From the NCBI GenBank assembly GCA_049692255.1, contig JBAVOR010000013.1:1-39192 (forward strand): a DNA stretch of 39,192 bases, given 5' to 3'. The position numbers were made by a program, and so were the translations under genes. The notes below the pieces were generated by a model, which was not told the DNA's origin, ran no database searches, and worked only from the letters and a program-made list of their open reading frames with translations. This DNA is from JBAVOR01 sp049692255. GTDB taxonomy: Bacteria > Babelota > Babeliae > Babelales > JACPOV01. Positions 1-8,622 of this stretch are shown in pieces (position 1 is the first letter of the stretch; every line of letters begins with the position of its first letter).

Positions 1-179
1 ACGTACTTGAAAAGGAAAATAAACAACTGCTTGAAAAAATAGAGCAGATGGCAAGCGCTACCCATACTCACGCACAAGACGTACGCATCTTAACAGAAGA
101 AAAAGAACGCACCAAGCAAACGCTTGAAGAACTTATCAAAAACATCGACCAAATCATGGCCGCCGAGATGCAGTCATGA
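1..179 (+). CDS. C-terminal end of a coiled-coil protein (5' end outside window)
   Basis: An open frame runs in from the left edge (codons in phase with position 3) to a TGA at 177-179. The visible 58 residues are highly charged and heptad-like (VLEKENKQLLEKIEQM near the edge, then EEKERTKQTLEELIKN), so this is the end of a coiled coil. The stop overlaps the zapA start as ATGA, so the two are probably translationally coupled. A short coiled-coil protein coupled to zapA could be a ZapB-like division factor, but that is inference from position only; no family is recognised from this fragment. Confidence 0.6.
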   Translation, partial: VLEKENKQLLEKIEQMASATHTHAQDVRILTEEKERTKQTLEELIKNIDQIMAAEMQS

Positions 180-478
180 ACCAAGCGCTCTTGCACACGG
201 TTACTATTGCTGATGCACAGTATCAGATTAGAACAGATCGCAGCGCAGCGGTAGTACAAGAAGCCGCGCACCTGGTAGAAACCGCAAGCGCTCAACTGAC
301 AAAGCAGCAAACAACGGTGAGTCAGCACCATGCACTCGTATTAGCTGCTCTGCAGTATGCAATTGCGTACTGTGAACTGCAAGCAGAACGTCTAGCAAAA
401 CAAAAAATAGAACATGAAACACAGGAATTGCTAGACGCTTTGCTAACAGAATTAGACACCGATGAGTCGTTAAAATAG
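176..478 (+). CDS. zapA: ZapA-like cell division protein
   Basis: A 100-residue protein with the ZapA plan: an N-terminal beta strand segment (VTIADAQYQIRTD), then a long helix rich in Ala, Gln and Glu that would form the dimer/tetramer coiled coil. ZapA binds FtsZ filaments at midcell and bundles them. The ATG overlaps the stop of the upstream coiled-coil gene (ATGA), and rny follows after an 80-90 base gap; zapA next to rny and a YmdB gene is a common bacterial arrangement. Family assignment rests on length, N-terminal pattern and context, since ZapA is poorly conserved in sequence. Confidence 0.7.
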   Translation: MNQALLHTVTIADAQYQIRTDRSAAVVQEAAHLVETASAQLTKQQTTVSQHHALVLAALQYAIAYCELQAERLAKQKIEHETQELLDALLTELDTDESLK

Positions 479-570
479 ATCAACATTCACTGCGTTCTGT
501 GGTACCATACAAATACCTTATTACCTATAAGCAAAATTAATGTTTAATATGAAATTATTTAAGGATGTAT

Positions 571-2139
571 ATGGTACTTGCACACATAACCGCTCTTATC
601 GCCAGCATTGCTGGCTTGGTATTACTCGTCGCACTGATCTTTCTTTGGTATGCCCGCTCCTATGCGCGCCGTATGACAGCAGCTCTTGCTCAAGCGCAAG
701 AACAGATGAAAGACAATCGGCGTGAAATAGAAAACGAACGCAAAGAGGCGCATATCAAATTAAAAGACGAGTTGTATAAGAAAAAGAATGAGTTCGAGCT
801 GGATCTCAAACGGGAACGGTTAGAGCTTGAGCGGTTCCAGACAAAAATAAATGCAAAAGCAGAGCTGCTAGAAAAAAAAGAACAACGCATTGAAGAGATC
901 TCTTCTGAAGTACAACACAAAGAACGGAACCTTGCCCGTATGAGCGACAAGGTCAGAGTACATGAACAGAAACTTAAAACCGTATACGATAATTTGGTGC
1001 ATAAGCTCGAAAACATAGCGGGTACTACCAAAGAACATGCATACAAAGAGTTGACCGATTGCTTGCAAGCAGACGTGCAGATGAGCAATGAAAAATGGAT
1101 ACAAAAAGTAGAAGATGATGCGCGCCATGCAGCAAAAGAAAAAGCGAATCAGATTGTAGTCACCGCCATGCAACGGTACGTCAGTGACCAAGTAACTCCC
1201 CACTCTTCCGGTGTGGTACATTTGCCCAACGAAGAGATGAAGGGACGCATCATTGGTAAAGAGGGGCGTAATATTAAATCACTCGAAATGACGACCGGCA
1301 TGGAATTTGTTATTGGCGAAACACCAGAAATTATTACCATTTCTGGGTTTAACCCGATTAGACGTGAAGTAGCGCGTCGCTCGTTAGAAAAACTGATTGC
1401 TGATGGTCGCATTAACCCATCGCGCATTGAAGAAACAGTTAATCAATGTGAAAAAGAGATCGATGAAATGATCGAAGAGATGGGTAAAGAAGCAGTGCTT
1501 GAAATGAACCTCCAAGGCATGCACACTGATCTGGTCACCTTGTTAGGAAAACTGTATTTCCGTACCTCATTTTCTCAAAACGTATTACAACATAGTAAAG
1601 AAGTAGCGCTCTTTGCCCGCATGATTGCTGATGAACTGGGCCTTGACGGGTCACTAGCGCTGCGTGCTGGGCTGCTCCACGATATCGGTAAAGCGGTAAG
1701 TGCTGAAGTCGAAGGACCCCATGCGCTCATCGGTGCTGATATTGCAAAACGGTGTGGTGAAGACAGCCTCGTGGTCAACGCCATTGCAGCACATCACGAA
1801 GAAGTGCTGTTCTCTTCTATTTATGGTCCTATAGTAGTAGTTGCCGACACTATTTCTGCATCACGTCCTGGTGCACGGCGCGAAACACTTTCAACCTATA
1901 TTAAACGATTAGAGAAGTTGGAAGAGATCGCTAACCATTTTGAAGGGGTTAAAAAGTCCTTCGCATTGCAAGCAGGCAGAGAGATACGCATTATTGTAGA
2001 AGAAGAGTTTGTTGATGATGAACGCGCATGCGCAATGGCTCGTGACATTGCTCGTGCCATCGAAAAAGAGATGAGCTTCCCGGGACAAATTAAGGTGAAC
2101 GTGATTCGTGAAAAGCGTTCCATCGAGTATGCACGATAA
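571..2139 (+). CDS. rny: Ribonuclease Y, membrane-anchored endoribonuclease
   Basis: RNase Y starts bulk mRNA decay by endonucleolytic cleavage at the inner membrane face. The 522-residue protein has the full family order: an N-terminal transmembrane helix (residues about 3-28), a long charged coiled coil (about 35-190), a KH RNA-binding domain with the GKEGRN loop (about 229-234), then the HD domain with the metal-binding HDIGK motif (about 370-374) and AAHHEE further on. I chose the second of two in-frame ATGs (565 and 571) because AAGG at 561-564 lies 6 bases from 571 and abuts 565. The 3' end is followed closely by the YmdB gene, a pairing seen in many bacteria. Confidence 0.95.
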   Translation: MVLAHITALIASIAGLVLLVALIFLWYARSYARRMTAALAQAQEQMKDNRREIENERKEAHIKLKDELYKKKNEFELDLKRERLELERFQTKINAKAELLEKKEQRIEEISSEVQHKERNLARMSDKVRVHEQKLKTVYDNLVHKLENIAGTTKEHAYKELTDCLQADVQMSNEKWIQKVEDDARHAAKEKANQIVVTAMQRYVSDQVTPHSSGVVHLPNEEMKGRIIGKEGRNIKSLEMTTGMEFVIGETPEIITISGFNPIRREVARRSLEKLIADGRINPSRIEETVNQCEKEIDEMIEEMGKEAVLEMNLQGMHTDLVTLLGKLYFRTSFSQNVLQHSKEVALFARMIADELGLDGSLALRAGLLHDIGKAVSAEVEGPHALIGADIAKRCGEDSLVVNAIAAHHEEVLFSSIYGPIVVVADTISASRPGARRETLSTYIKRLEKLEEIANHFEGVKKSFALQAGREIRIIVEEEFVDDERACAMARDIARAIEKEMSFPGQIKVNVIREKRSIEYAR

Positions 2140-2152
2140 AGGGAAGATGAGT

Positions 2153-2980
2153 ATGAAAACAGTACGTATTATGATGTTGGGTGACGCGGTCGGTACTCCT
2201 GGCTGCGCTATGTTTCAAAAACATGTGTCCCACCTGAAAGAAAAATATGCCATTGATGCCATTATAGTCAATGGAGAAAACAGTGCGCCCAACGGTAAGG
2301 GGATTACTTCCCGTGTTATGCAGTTCTTTAAACACAATGGGGCTAACGTGGTAACCAGCGGTAACCATATTTGGCAGCAAAAAGATATTTTAAGCTATTT
2401 TGACACCCATACCGATCTGGTGCGTCCTGAAAATTTCCCCACAGAGTGTCCTGGCTCCGGAGTGACTACGTTTGCCATAAGCGGAGTAACGATCGGCGTA
2501 CTCAACCTGCAGGGACGGGTATTTATGCGCGAGCTACTCAGCTGTCCCTTTAAAGCGGCCGATTCAGCGTTAACCTATCTGCGCAGTCGTACCAATATTA
2601 TTGTGGTAGATATGCATGCAGAAACAAGCTCAGAAAAGACCGCTATGGCCTATCATTTAGACGGGCGGGTGAGCGCGGTGGTGGGTACCCATACCCATGT
2701 GCAAACGGCCGATGAACAGATATTGCCGAAGGGCACTGCATACATTACCGATTTAGGAATGGCAGGAGCACTCCACTCAATGATTGGTATGAAGAAAGAA
2801 CCGATCATTCAACAATTAATTACTCAGATGCCTACGAAATTTACCGTAGAAACAGAGGGGCCGTTCGTTATGTCCGGTGTTTGGATAGAGATAGATGTCG
2901 ATTCAGGCAAGGCAAAACGCATCGAACGCATCCGCATTATTGATAACGAGTTGGTAGTTAAGCCGCACGAAAAAGAATAG
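2153..2980 (+). CDS. ymdB: YmdB-family metallophosphoesterase (2',3'-cyclic nucleotide phosphodiesterase type)
   Basis: A 275-residue calcineurin-like phosphoesterase of the YmdB/TIGR00282 type. Metal-ligand motifs appear in order: GDAVG (residues 10-14), NGEN, SGNHIW, MHAETSSEK and GTHTHVQTAD. Characterised relatives hydrolyse 2',3'-cAMP and influence RNase Y-dependent processes, which fits the position 13 bases after rny. ATGs occur at 2108, 2147 and 2153; the last is preferred because GGGAAG at 2141-2146 is spaced correctly and the protein then begins MKTVRIMMLGD like the family. The gene ends 4 bases from the end of the convergent downstream gene. Confidence 0.9.
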   Translation: MKTVRIMMLGDAVGTPGCAMFQKHVSHLKEKYAIDAIIVNGENSAPNGKGITSRVMQFFKHNGANVVTSGNHIWQQKDILSYFDTHTDLVRPENFPTECPGSGVTTFAISGVTIGVLNLQGRVFMRELLSCPFKAADSALTYLRSRTNIIVVDMHAETSSEKTAMAYHLDGRVSAVVGTHTHVQTADEQILPKGTAYITDLGMAGALHSMIGMKKEPIIQQLITQMPTKFTVETEGPFVMSGVWIEIDVDSGKAKRIERIRIIDNELVVKPHEKE

Positions 2981-2984
2981 GCAA

Positions 2985-3389
2985 TTAAAATTCTACAAAA
3001 TCCCATACATGTGTGGGATGAGAACCGCTATTCTTTTGATCGTAGATTGAGAAGATTTTCACGGTTGCTTTTGCAGAACACGCATAATAGTGCCAGTCAT
3101 CTTTACCGCTGCCTCGATGATTAGAAATAAGAGTATAGCTTTCATCTGATCCATGGATTTTTGTACCGACCGATTTTAGACATCCATTACTTACGCTGAG
3201 AGGACCAACTGTGGGGCTCCCGTTTTTTGTAGACGGCGCGTACTGATGTTGTTTAGACCCATCAAGGAAAGTAAGTTCAATATCAAGTTCATTGGTTGTG
3301 CTGTTCACTATATAAAAATCATTTGCCATAGTTGCTTGATACGACAAGCAAATAAGAGACAAGGCAAAGAACGATATGCTCTGCTTCAT
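2985..3389 (-). CDS. Small exported protein of unknown function
   Basis: A 134-residue protein with a clear signal peptide (MKQSISFFALSLICLSYQATMA, cut before NDFY). The mature part looks all-beta, with polar strands, two cysteines (in NGCLK and YYACSAK) that could form a disulfide, and a C-terminal WDFVEF. An SD (GGAG) lies 7 bases before the ATG. It faces ymdB tail to tail and is followed by no partner. No family is recognised; the fold type is a guess from strand-like alternation. Confidence 0.8.
   Translation of the reverse strand: MKQSISFFALSLICLSYQATMANDFYIVNSTTNELDIELTFLDGSKQHQYAPSTKNGSPTVGPLSVSNGCLKSVGTKIHGSDESYTLISNHRGSGKDDWHYYACSAKATVKIFSIYDQKNSGSHPTHVWDFVEF
3000..3019 (-). terminator. 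Possible hairpin terminator inside the 3' end of the gene
   Basis: The 20-base near-palindrome ATCCCATACATGTGTGGGAT is followed on the minus strand by TTTTG, within the last codons of the small exported protein gene. With ymdB ending only 4 bases beyond that gene's stop, an embedded terminator would be economical. The T-run is short, so this is tentative. Confidence 0.3.
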
Positions 3390-3418
3390 AAAAACACTCC
3401 ATTTTATGAATATAGACC

Positions 3419-4438
3419 CTATTTAATTGCATTCTTTGTTACGTGAAATGCTATCTCTAAATTAGTTGGCTTAGCAGATTCCGCTTGAACCAGCTCATCG
3501 CGACGACGCATGCGCACTTTTACCAATGTTGGTGTTGGTTGCGCTAAGCGTAATAAATACGCACCTTTTTCTGCATAGCTACTCGTGTGTGGCAGATTAT
3601 ATTTTTTATAAAATGCATGGATACTGTGTAGATACGTTTCTTTTTCTTCACCGCGAATTAATTTACCATGGAGTCCAGCGGAAAGCTCAATCAAATACGC
3701 ATGGCGGTGACCTCGTTCAACTAATCGACAATACAGCTGGCGTGAGCTGTTTATCGGTACTACCTTATCACCACGTGCATGAATTAATATCACGGGTAGC
3801 GTATGAGGAATCTGGTCGATGCTGGCGATAGGGAAAATTCCTTCTGGGTTAACCTGTGGAAAATGTGTCTGACATATTTTAAAACCGAGCGTTTGCGCAA
3901 AAGGAAGCCAATGCACGTTAAATCGTTCAAGCAAATGGCGCACAATGGAAGTGAGTGAATCGAAAGGAGACTCAAGCACCAGCGCTGCTATATCATCTGG
4001 TTTATAGTGCGCAACATAGTTAATAATAGTAGCCGAACCGCGCGATATGCCTACGAGTACTATCTTATAGCCAGGAAATCTGCTTCTTGCTGCCGTGTAT
4101 ACCTCATGTAATCGTTCCATGTCAGCAGCTTGGCCAAGGTTAACCTGATCTCGTTCGTATTCTCCTGCTTTAGCCATTGCATCGGGAAAATTAAAGGTAA
4201 CATACGGCTCATGTATGATCCATTGATCATTAACCTTAGATGATTTACCGTCCACAACGTGGGCAAACAAAATAGGCCCCTGCGTACGATTTGCTCCCAA
4301 TCCATGAGCAAAAATGTAAACAACCGGCTCATGACTGGTCACAGTATTGAGCATAAATTGCATATCAGCAGCATGCGCCACGCCGGAAGAAATAAAAATC
4401 AATACAATCAATGACCGCGTAAAAATCGATATTGTCAT
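3419..4438 (-). CDS. Exported alpha/beta hydrolase (serine esterase/peptidase type)
   Basis: A 339-residue protein with an N-terminal signal peptide ending near AHAAD. The fold is recognisable from an oxyanion HG motif (FAHGLGANR, about 44-51), the nucleophile elbow GISRG with Ser132, the acid in HARGDKVVP (Asp224) and His257 in AGLHGK. This is the order and spacing of the prolyl-oligopeptidase/BAAT-like alpha/beta hydrolases. The substrate is unknown; secretion suggests action in the periplasm or on host material. The ATG at 4438 is preferred over 4459 because AGGGG sits 7 bases before it and the signal peptide begins there. Confidence 0.88.
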   Translation of the reverse strand: MTISIFTRSLIVLIFISSGVAHAADMQFMLNTVTSHEPVVYIFAHGLGANRTQGPILFAHVVDGKSSKVNDQWIIHEPYVTFNFPDAMAKAGEYERDQVNLGQAADMERLHEVYTAARSRFPGYKIVLVGISRGSATIINYVAHYKPDDIAALVLESPFDSLTSIVRHLLERFNVHWLPFAQTLGFKICQTHFPQVNPEGIFPIASIDQIPHTLPVILIHARGDKVVPINSSRQLYCRLVERGHRHAYLIELSAGLHGKLIRGEEKETYLHSIHAFYKKYNLPHTSSYAEKGAYLLRLAQPTPTLVKVRMRRRDELVQAESAKPTNLEIAFHVTKNAIK

Positions 4439-4525
4439 AGATAAACCCCTATATTCCATCCATTGTTTTGAAAAGCCCTATCTATTCCAACAATAGCACG
4501 ATGCGCAAGAATGCGTCAATAGATT

Positions 4526-4553
4526 AAAGGCCCAGAAAATTCTGGGCCTTTTT
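4526..4553 (-). terminator. Rho-independent terminator, usable on both strands
   Basis: A perfect stem AAAGGCCCAGA / TCTGGGCCTTT with a 4-base loop and T-rich flanks on both strands. It lies just after the Gly-rich gene (minus strand, ends 4568) and before the hydrolase start, so it ends the Gly-rich transcript and separates the two genes. Confidence 0.85.
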
Positions 4554-4567
4554 ATGCATAATTATGA

Positions 4568-5530
4568 TTATTGTGCACCTTGCCAAGGATTTTCTTTAGT
4601 TGGTATTGGCACGTTGACCGCTTGTCCTTTAGCTGACATTTTTGATTGGACTGCCGCATTCGGTTCATACACCCCGTTTTCAAAGAGTAACTTCATGACA
4701 GCATAGCTTTTATTTGCTGCTGCAACGTCTAAGATGCTTTCACCATTTCCTCCTTGGTACTGGGTTATATCTTTACCCGCATCGAGCATTGCTTGAATTA
4801 ATGGTGCGTTATTATCTTTCACTGCTCTGAGCACTAACTGACCCATATTTTGTGTGTTATTAAGTTGCACGCGAACATCGGGTACGTCTGGTTGATTTGT
4901 TCGTTCTTGTTCTAACGCGCTTATACGTTGGTCAAAATCATAGGTATTATCGTACGATGAAAGACCGTAATATATTTGATCATATACCGGCAATGCTGCT
5001 AGCAATGGCCAGTAGCTAATAAATGGCATGCCAAAGTACCATCCTGGCAACCACCAACCGCCCCATCCGAAGCCCCACCAGCCCCATGCGCCCCAGCCGC
5101 CCCAACCACGACCAAAGCCGCCGCGGTTCCAGCCGCCGTTCCAATGATTTCTTCCCCAGTTGCCACGCCCGCTCCGGCCTCCATGAGCACCACCAGCATG
5201 AGCAACATGTGCACCGTGTGCCGTGTGACTAGCCCCGCGCGCCGTGCCAGCACGAGTGCCCCGCGCTGCAGAAGTGCGCTGTGCTGAAGAGCGGGAACTG
5301 CTCCGTGCAGAAGAGTAACTTCTGCCACTATAACTGCGCCCTCCATAACTTCTGCCGCTGTAACCGCCATGATAGCCGCCATAACTGTGACCACCGCCGA
5401 AACCACCGCCGCCAAAACCATGACCGCCGCCTCCACCGCCTCCGCCACCACGGGCATCAACAAGCTGTGTAATAGGCGCAATAGCAATCATCATAGTTAT
5501 AAGATAAAAACTTTTTTTGCGTACCCACAT
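4568..5530 (-). CDS. Exported Gly/Ser-rich protein with C-terminal ankyrin-like repeats
   Basis: 320 residues. After a signal peptide (cut near LVDARG) comes a low-complexity Gly/His/Tyr/Ser/Arg region (about 27-125), then an aromatic Gly/Trp-rich stretch (repeats of GGW, WGW, about 130-175) that could associate with membrane or wall. A C-terminal domain (about 225-300) contains two ankyrin-like helix pairs (LVLRAVKDNNAPLIQAMLDA and ESILDVAAANKSYAVMKLLF). A strong SD (AAAGGAGG) precedes the start at 5530, and a terminator follows. The composition resembles surface proteins. The role is unknown; the ankyrin call is by pattern and moderately sure. Confidence 0.8.
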   Translation of the reverse strand: MWVRKKSFYLITMMIAIAPITQLVDARGGGGGGGGGHGFGGGGFGGGHSYGGYHGGYSGRSYGGRSYSGRSYSSARSSSRSSAQRTSAARGTRAGTARGASHTAHGAHVAHAGGAHGGRSGRGNWGRNHWNGGWNRGGFGRGWGGWGAWGWWGFGWGGWWLPGWYFGMPFISYWPLLAALPVYDQIYYGLSSYDNTYDFDQRISALEQERTNQPDVPDVRVQLNNTQNMGQLVLRAVKDNNAPLIQAMLDAGKDITQYQGGNGESILDVAAANKSYAVMKLLFENGVYEPNAAVQSKMSAKGQAVNVPIPTKENPWQGAQ

Positions 5531-5722
5531 AGCAAAACCTCCTTTTCCCCTTTTTTATTGCGCATGTCTCCATTCACTTGTATAGTGTACAGAAGCGAAT
5601 TTGATATTTACAATAATTTTAAAGTACTGGCATCACGTATGCTTTTTTAGTACAGTTGTAAAGATATTTTTCATTAATCACGTGGCTCGCCGAATGTACA
5701 ACCGAAGGCGGAAAGGGTATTC
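5531..5722. other. Divergent intergenic region between the Gly-rich gene and proS
   Basis: 192 bases. It must hold the promoters of both divergent genes. Only the two ribosome-binding sites are clear (AAAGGAGG for the minus-strand gene, AAAGGG for proS). I see no convincing paired promoter boxes, RNA gene or repeat. Confidence 0.4.
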
Positions 5723-7147
5723 ATGAGTAAACAGTTGCCAGATATACAGACGCAATTTGCAGAATGGTACAATGAAATTGTCTATGCAGCACAGTTGGCG
5801 GACCATTCGCCCGTGCGTGGTTCTGCAGTAATTCGCCCTTATGGATTTGCCATCTGGGAACATATTCGCGATACACTTGATAAAAAAATTAAAGAAACGG
5901 GCCATCAAAACGCTGCATTTCCACTGCTTATACCAAAATCATTTTTAGAGCGCGAAGCAAAGCATGTCGAAGGGTTCTCTCCGGAATTAGCAGTCGTTAC
6001 CCACGCGGGTGGCAAAGAGTTAGAAGAGCCATTGGTAGTGCGCCCTACATCAGAAACAATTATTCATTATATGTTTGCGCAATGGTTAAAATCATGGCGT
6101 GATTTACCGATTAAAATTAATCAATGGGCAAACGTAGTGCGTTGGGAAATGCGTACCCGTCCTTTTTTGCGTACGAGTGAATTCTATTGGCAAGAGGGGC
6201 ACACTGCGCATGAAACAGCGCAAGAAGCGCATGATGAAGCACTTCTTATGCTACAAACGTATGTCGACATCTATCAAGAATATTTAGCAATACCGGTTGT
6301 CAAAGGCGTAAAGTCAGAATCAGAAAAGTTTGCGGGAGCAGACAAAACGTATACCGTTGAAGGACTGATGCAAGATGGCAAAGGATTACAGATGTGTACT
6401 TCCCATCTTATCTCGCAAAATTTTGCTAAAAGCTTTAACATGCAGTTTCAAAACCGAGAAGGTAAACAAGCGTATCCGTATTTAACCAGTTGGGGCTTTA
6501 CGACCCGTTCTATTGGAGCACTGGTGATGACCCATGGCGATCAAAAAGGCTTAATTGTTCCCCCTCGTGTAGCACCAATACAGGTGGTGATTGTGCCAAT
6601 CATTAGAAAAGAGGGTGATGCGCACGCGGTGCACAATGCGGTGGGGATACTCAGCGAGCGCCTGAATAATAAACAGATTCGCGTACACGCAGATATGCGT
6701 GATTATGAAACACCAGGTGCTAAATTTTACGAATGGGAACTCAAAGGGGTGCCGGTACGCATAGAAATTGGCCCACGTGATGTTGCAGCAAATGCATGCA
6801 TCGTGGTTAACCGAGTAACAGGAACAAAAGAAACAATAGCGTTTGACGCGCTTGTAGAAACAGTAGCGATTATGCTTGACGATATTCATCATCAACTATT
6901 TGCGCGCGCTCAAGAACGCATACGTGCGCAATGGCACAAGGGCGATCTATTGCCAGAGTTCGTTGACGAGTTGGAAAACAAGGGCGGCTGGTATCAGGCA
7001 GGCTGGTGCACCAAAGAATCTTGTGAAGCACAATTAAAAAATTATAAGGCAACCATTCGTTGTTTGCTTGAAGAAAAAATAATGAAACGTTGTTTTGCTT
7101 GTGCAGATCCGGCCATTACAGATGTGCTTATTGCACGCGCGTATTAA
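5723..7147 (+). CDS. proS: Prolyl-tRNA synthetase, archaeal/eukaryotic (type 3) form
   Basis: Charges tRNA-Pro with proline. The 474-residue length, the start (DFAEWYNE-like FAEWYNEIV), class II motif 2 (RTRPFLRTSEFYWQEGHTAH), motif 3 (WGFTTRSIGALVMTHGD) and the C-terminal extension with Cys pairs (CTKESC and CFACAD) identify the short ProRS without the bacterial insertion (editing) domain. It ends in Tyr as this subgroup usually does. This form is standard in archaea and eukaryotes and is patchy in bacteria, including several obligate symbionts. SD AAAGGG lies 5 bases before the ATG. The recombinase gene begins 3 bases after the stop, so the two are co-transcribed. Confidence 0.96.
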   Translation: MSKQLPDIQTQFAEWYNEIVYAAQLADHSPVRGSAVIRPYGFAIWEHIRDTLDKKIKETGHQNAAFPLLIPKSFLEREAKHVEGFSPELAVVTHAGGKELEEPLVVRPTSETIIHYMFAQWLKSWRDLPIKINQWANVVRWEMRTRPFLRTSEFYWQEGHTAHETAQEAHDEALLMLQTYVDIYQEYLAIPVVKGVKSESEKFAGADKTYTVEGLMQDGKGLQMCTSHLISQNFAKSFNMQFQNREGKQAYPYLTSWGFTTRSIGALVMTHGDQKGLIVPPRVAPIQVVIVPIIRKEGDAHAVHNAVGILSERLNNKQIRVHADMRDYETPGAKFYEWELKGVPVRIEIGPRDVAANACIVVNRVTGTKETIAFDALVETVAIMLDDIHHQLFARAQERIRAQWHKGDLLPEFVDELENKGGWYQAGWCTKESCEAQLKNYKATIRCLLEEKIMKRCFACADPAITDVLIARAY

Positions 7148-7150
7148 GGT

Positions 7151-8068
7151 ATGAAAAACAAAAAAGGAACCCATGAATCGCTCGTGCGCTTCGAAGCGTA
7201 TTTAACAACGCAAAAACGAGTGGCGCATAATACGCTGATGGCGTATATGACCGATCTGCATCAGTTTGAACTGTTTTTAGAAACAGGTACTCGTTTAATT
7301 GATGCAGTACGCGTGGTTGATATTAAAAACTTCCTTGCCCACTGCGCTGCAAGCAACATGAGTGCACGCGCGCGCTCCCGTAAATTATCAAGCATTAAAG
7401 CATTTTTTAATTGGGCTGTTGCGCAACTGGGTTGGCAGAACCCCGCACTCACTATTCCTTTTCCTAAACTAGAACAGCGCTTGCCTCGTTATTTAACCGA
7501 GTTTCAAATAGAGCTGTTGCTCAAAAGTTCTCACGGTGACGGTTCGCCGCTTGCAATACGCAATAAGATGATTCTCTATCTTTTATACACCACCGGCATG
7601 CGCATTAGCGAGCTCGTGCGACTCGAAACGGGGCATATCAATAGTGGTGAATCAACGGTGCTCGTGCATGGCAAAGGGGGAAAGCAACGGTTAGTGCCAA
7701 TGCCCGAACCCATGAATGAGCTTATACAAGCATATATTGCCCATACGCGTCCACAACTGATCAATACTACCGATGCGACAATAGCGTATCTTTTTCCCGT
7801 AACCTATGCGCAGAAGATAAAACCGATTTCGCGTCAATCATGCTGGCTTATTTTAAGAGAGTTGTGTACACAAGCGGGCATTGAGCGTGCGGTATCGCCA
7901 CACATGCTCCGTCACTCACTTGCCACCCACCTGTTGCGCAAAGGAGCAAACTTGCGCGCATTACAACTGTTACTCGGACATGAATCTATTAATACGGTTC
8001 ATGTGTATACGCATGTTGAAACAGACCATTTACGGGTAATCTATAACAAAAAACATCCCCGCGCGTAA
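7151..8068 (+). CDS. xerC: Tyrosine site-specific recombinase, XerC/XerD type
   Basis: 305 residues with an N-terminal SAM-like DNA-binding domain (about 8-95) and the C-terminal catalytic domain. Catalytic residues are all visible: Arg151 (TTGMRISEL), Lys175 (GKGGKQR), His251 and Arg254 (PHMLRHSLATH), His277 (LLGHESI) and Tyr286 (VHVYTHV). Xer proteins resolve chromosome dimers at dif. XerC versus XerD cannot be settled by eye, so the symbol is provisional. Translation probably depends on proS because the start is 3 bases after its stop and the nearest AAGG is too close to serve as a normal SD. Confidence 0.9.
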   Translation: MKNKKGTHESLVRFEAYLTTQKRVAHNTLMAYMTDLHQFELFLETGTRLIDAVRVVDIKNFLAHCAASNMSARARSRKLSSIKAFFNWAVAQLGWQNPALTIPFPKLEQRLPRYLTEFQIELLLKSSHGDGSPLAIRNKMILYLLYTTGMRISELVRLETGHINSGESTVLVHGKGGKQRLVPMPEPMNELIQAYIAHTRPQLINTTDATIAYLFPVTYAQKIKPISRQSCWLILRELCTQAGIERAVSPHMLRHSLATHLLRKGANLRALQLLLGHESINTVHVYTHVETDHLRVIYNKKHPRA

Positions 8069-8076
8069 CGAATCTC

Positions 8077-8106
8077 TTGTGTTGCGCCATTCTCATTGCA
8101 TATACT
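8077..8106 (+). promoter_or_regulatory. Candidate sigma70-type promoter
   Basis: TTGTGT at 8077-8082 and TATACT at 8101-8106 with an 18-base spacer, 34 bases before the start codon of the exported protein at 8140. The -10 box is good, the -35 box fair. Confidence 0.45.
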
Positions 8107-8139
8107 TACAATAGTAATTAAATAATGGAGGAGCGTATT

Positions 8140-8619
8140 ATGATCATACGATCATGTCTTTTACTAGTACTTGTCAGTATAGCTACAGAGACAATCAATG
8201 CAGCCAGCGTGAGCCCTGTGTTGTGGACTATTCGCAACAAACTACCGGTAGATCCTAAAGATCCCAACAAAAATACCATAGATGTGCGCATCAGTTTTGG
8301 GCAACATGCTCCCCAAAATCAATGGATTAATGGACTTAAAGTGGGCCATGAGCAGGCAGTTGGTTCAGCCGGGTGTGTCACCATGCATACGCAAGCAACA
8401 AAAGGGTTTGATACGTTTGAGCTTGCCATTAGATTTTCCAGCGATGCCCAATGGCTCCGTGGCGTACTTATCGACAACAAAACGAGCGATTGGGCATCTG
8501 AATCTGCATGGATGGCATGCCTGAATACCGTATATCTGGATGTCGTATCATTTAACGAAAAGAAAGAAGACAACAGCTCATGGTTCCATGTGAAAATGTA
8601 TGAGCAAAAACCCAAATAA
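8140..8619 (+). CDS. Small exported protein of unknown function
   Basis: 159 residues with a signal peptide (MIIRSCLLLVLVSIATETINA, cut before ASV). The mature part is strand-rich with several Trp and two Cys (SAGCVT and MACLNT) that may pair. It resembles in size and composition the exported protein at 2985-3389, but I see no clear alignment. The ATG at 8140 is chosen because GGAGG lies 8 bases upstream and the signal peptide starts there; an in-frame ATG at 8125 would add five residues before it. It ends 3 bases from the convergent gene. Confidence 0.75.
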   Translation: MIIRSCLLLVLVSIATETINAASVSPVLWTIRNKLPVDPKDPNKNTIDVRISFGQHAPQNQWINGLKVGHEQAVGSAGCVTMHTQATKGFDTFELAIRFSSDAQWLRGVLIDNKTSDWASESAWMACLNTVYLDVVSFNEKKEDNSSWFHVKMYEQKPK

Positions 8620-8622
8620 AGC

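Noticed and set aside
868..1221. Antisense reading frames across rny and other genes
   Set aside because: Shadow frames without SD, overlapping well-identified genes.
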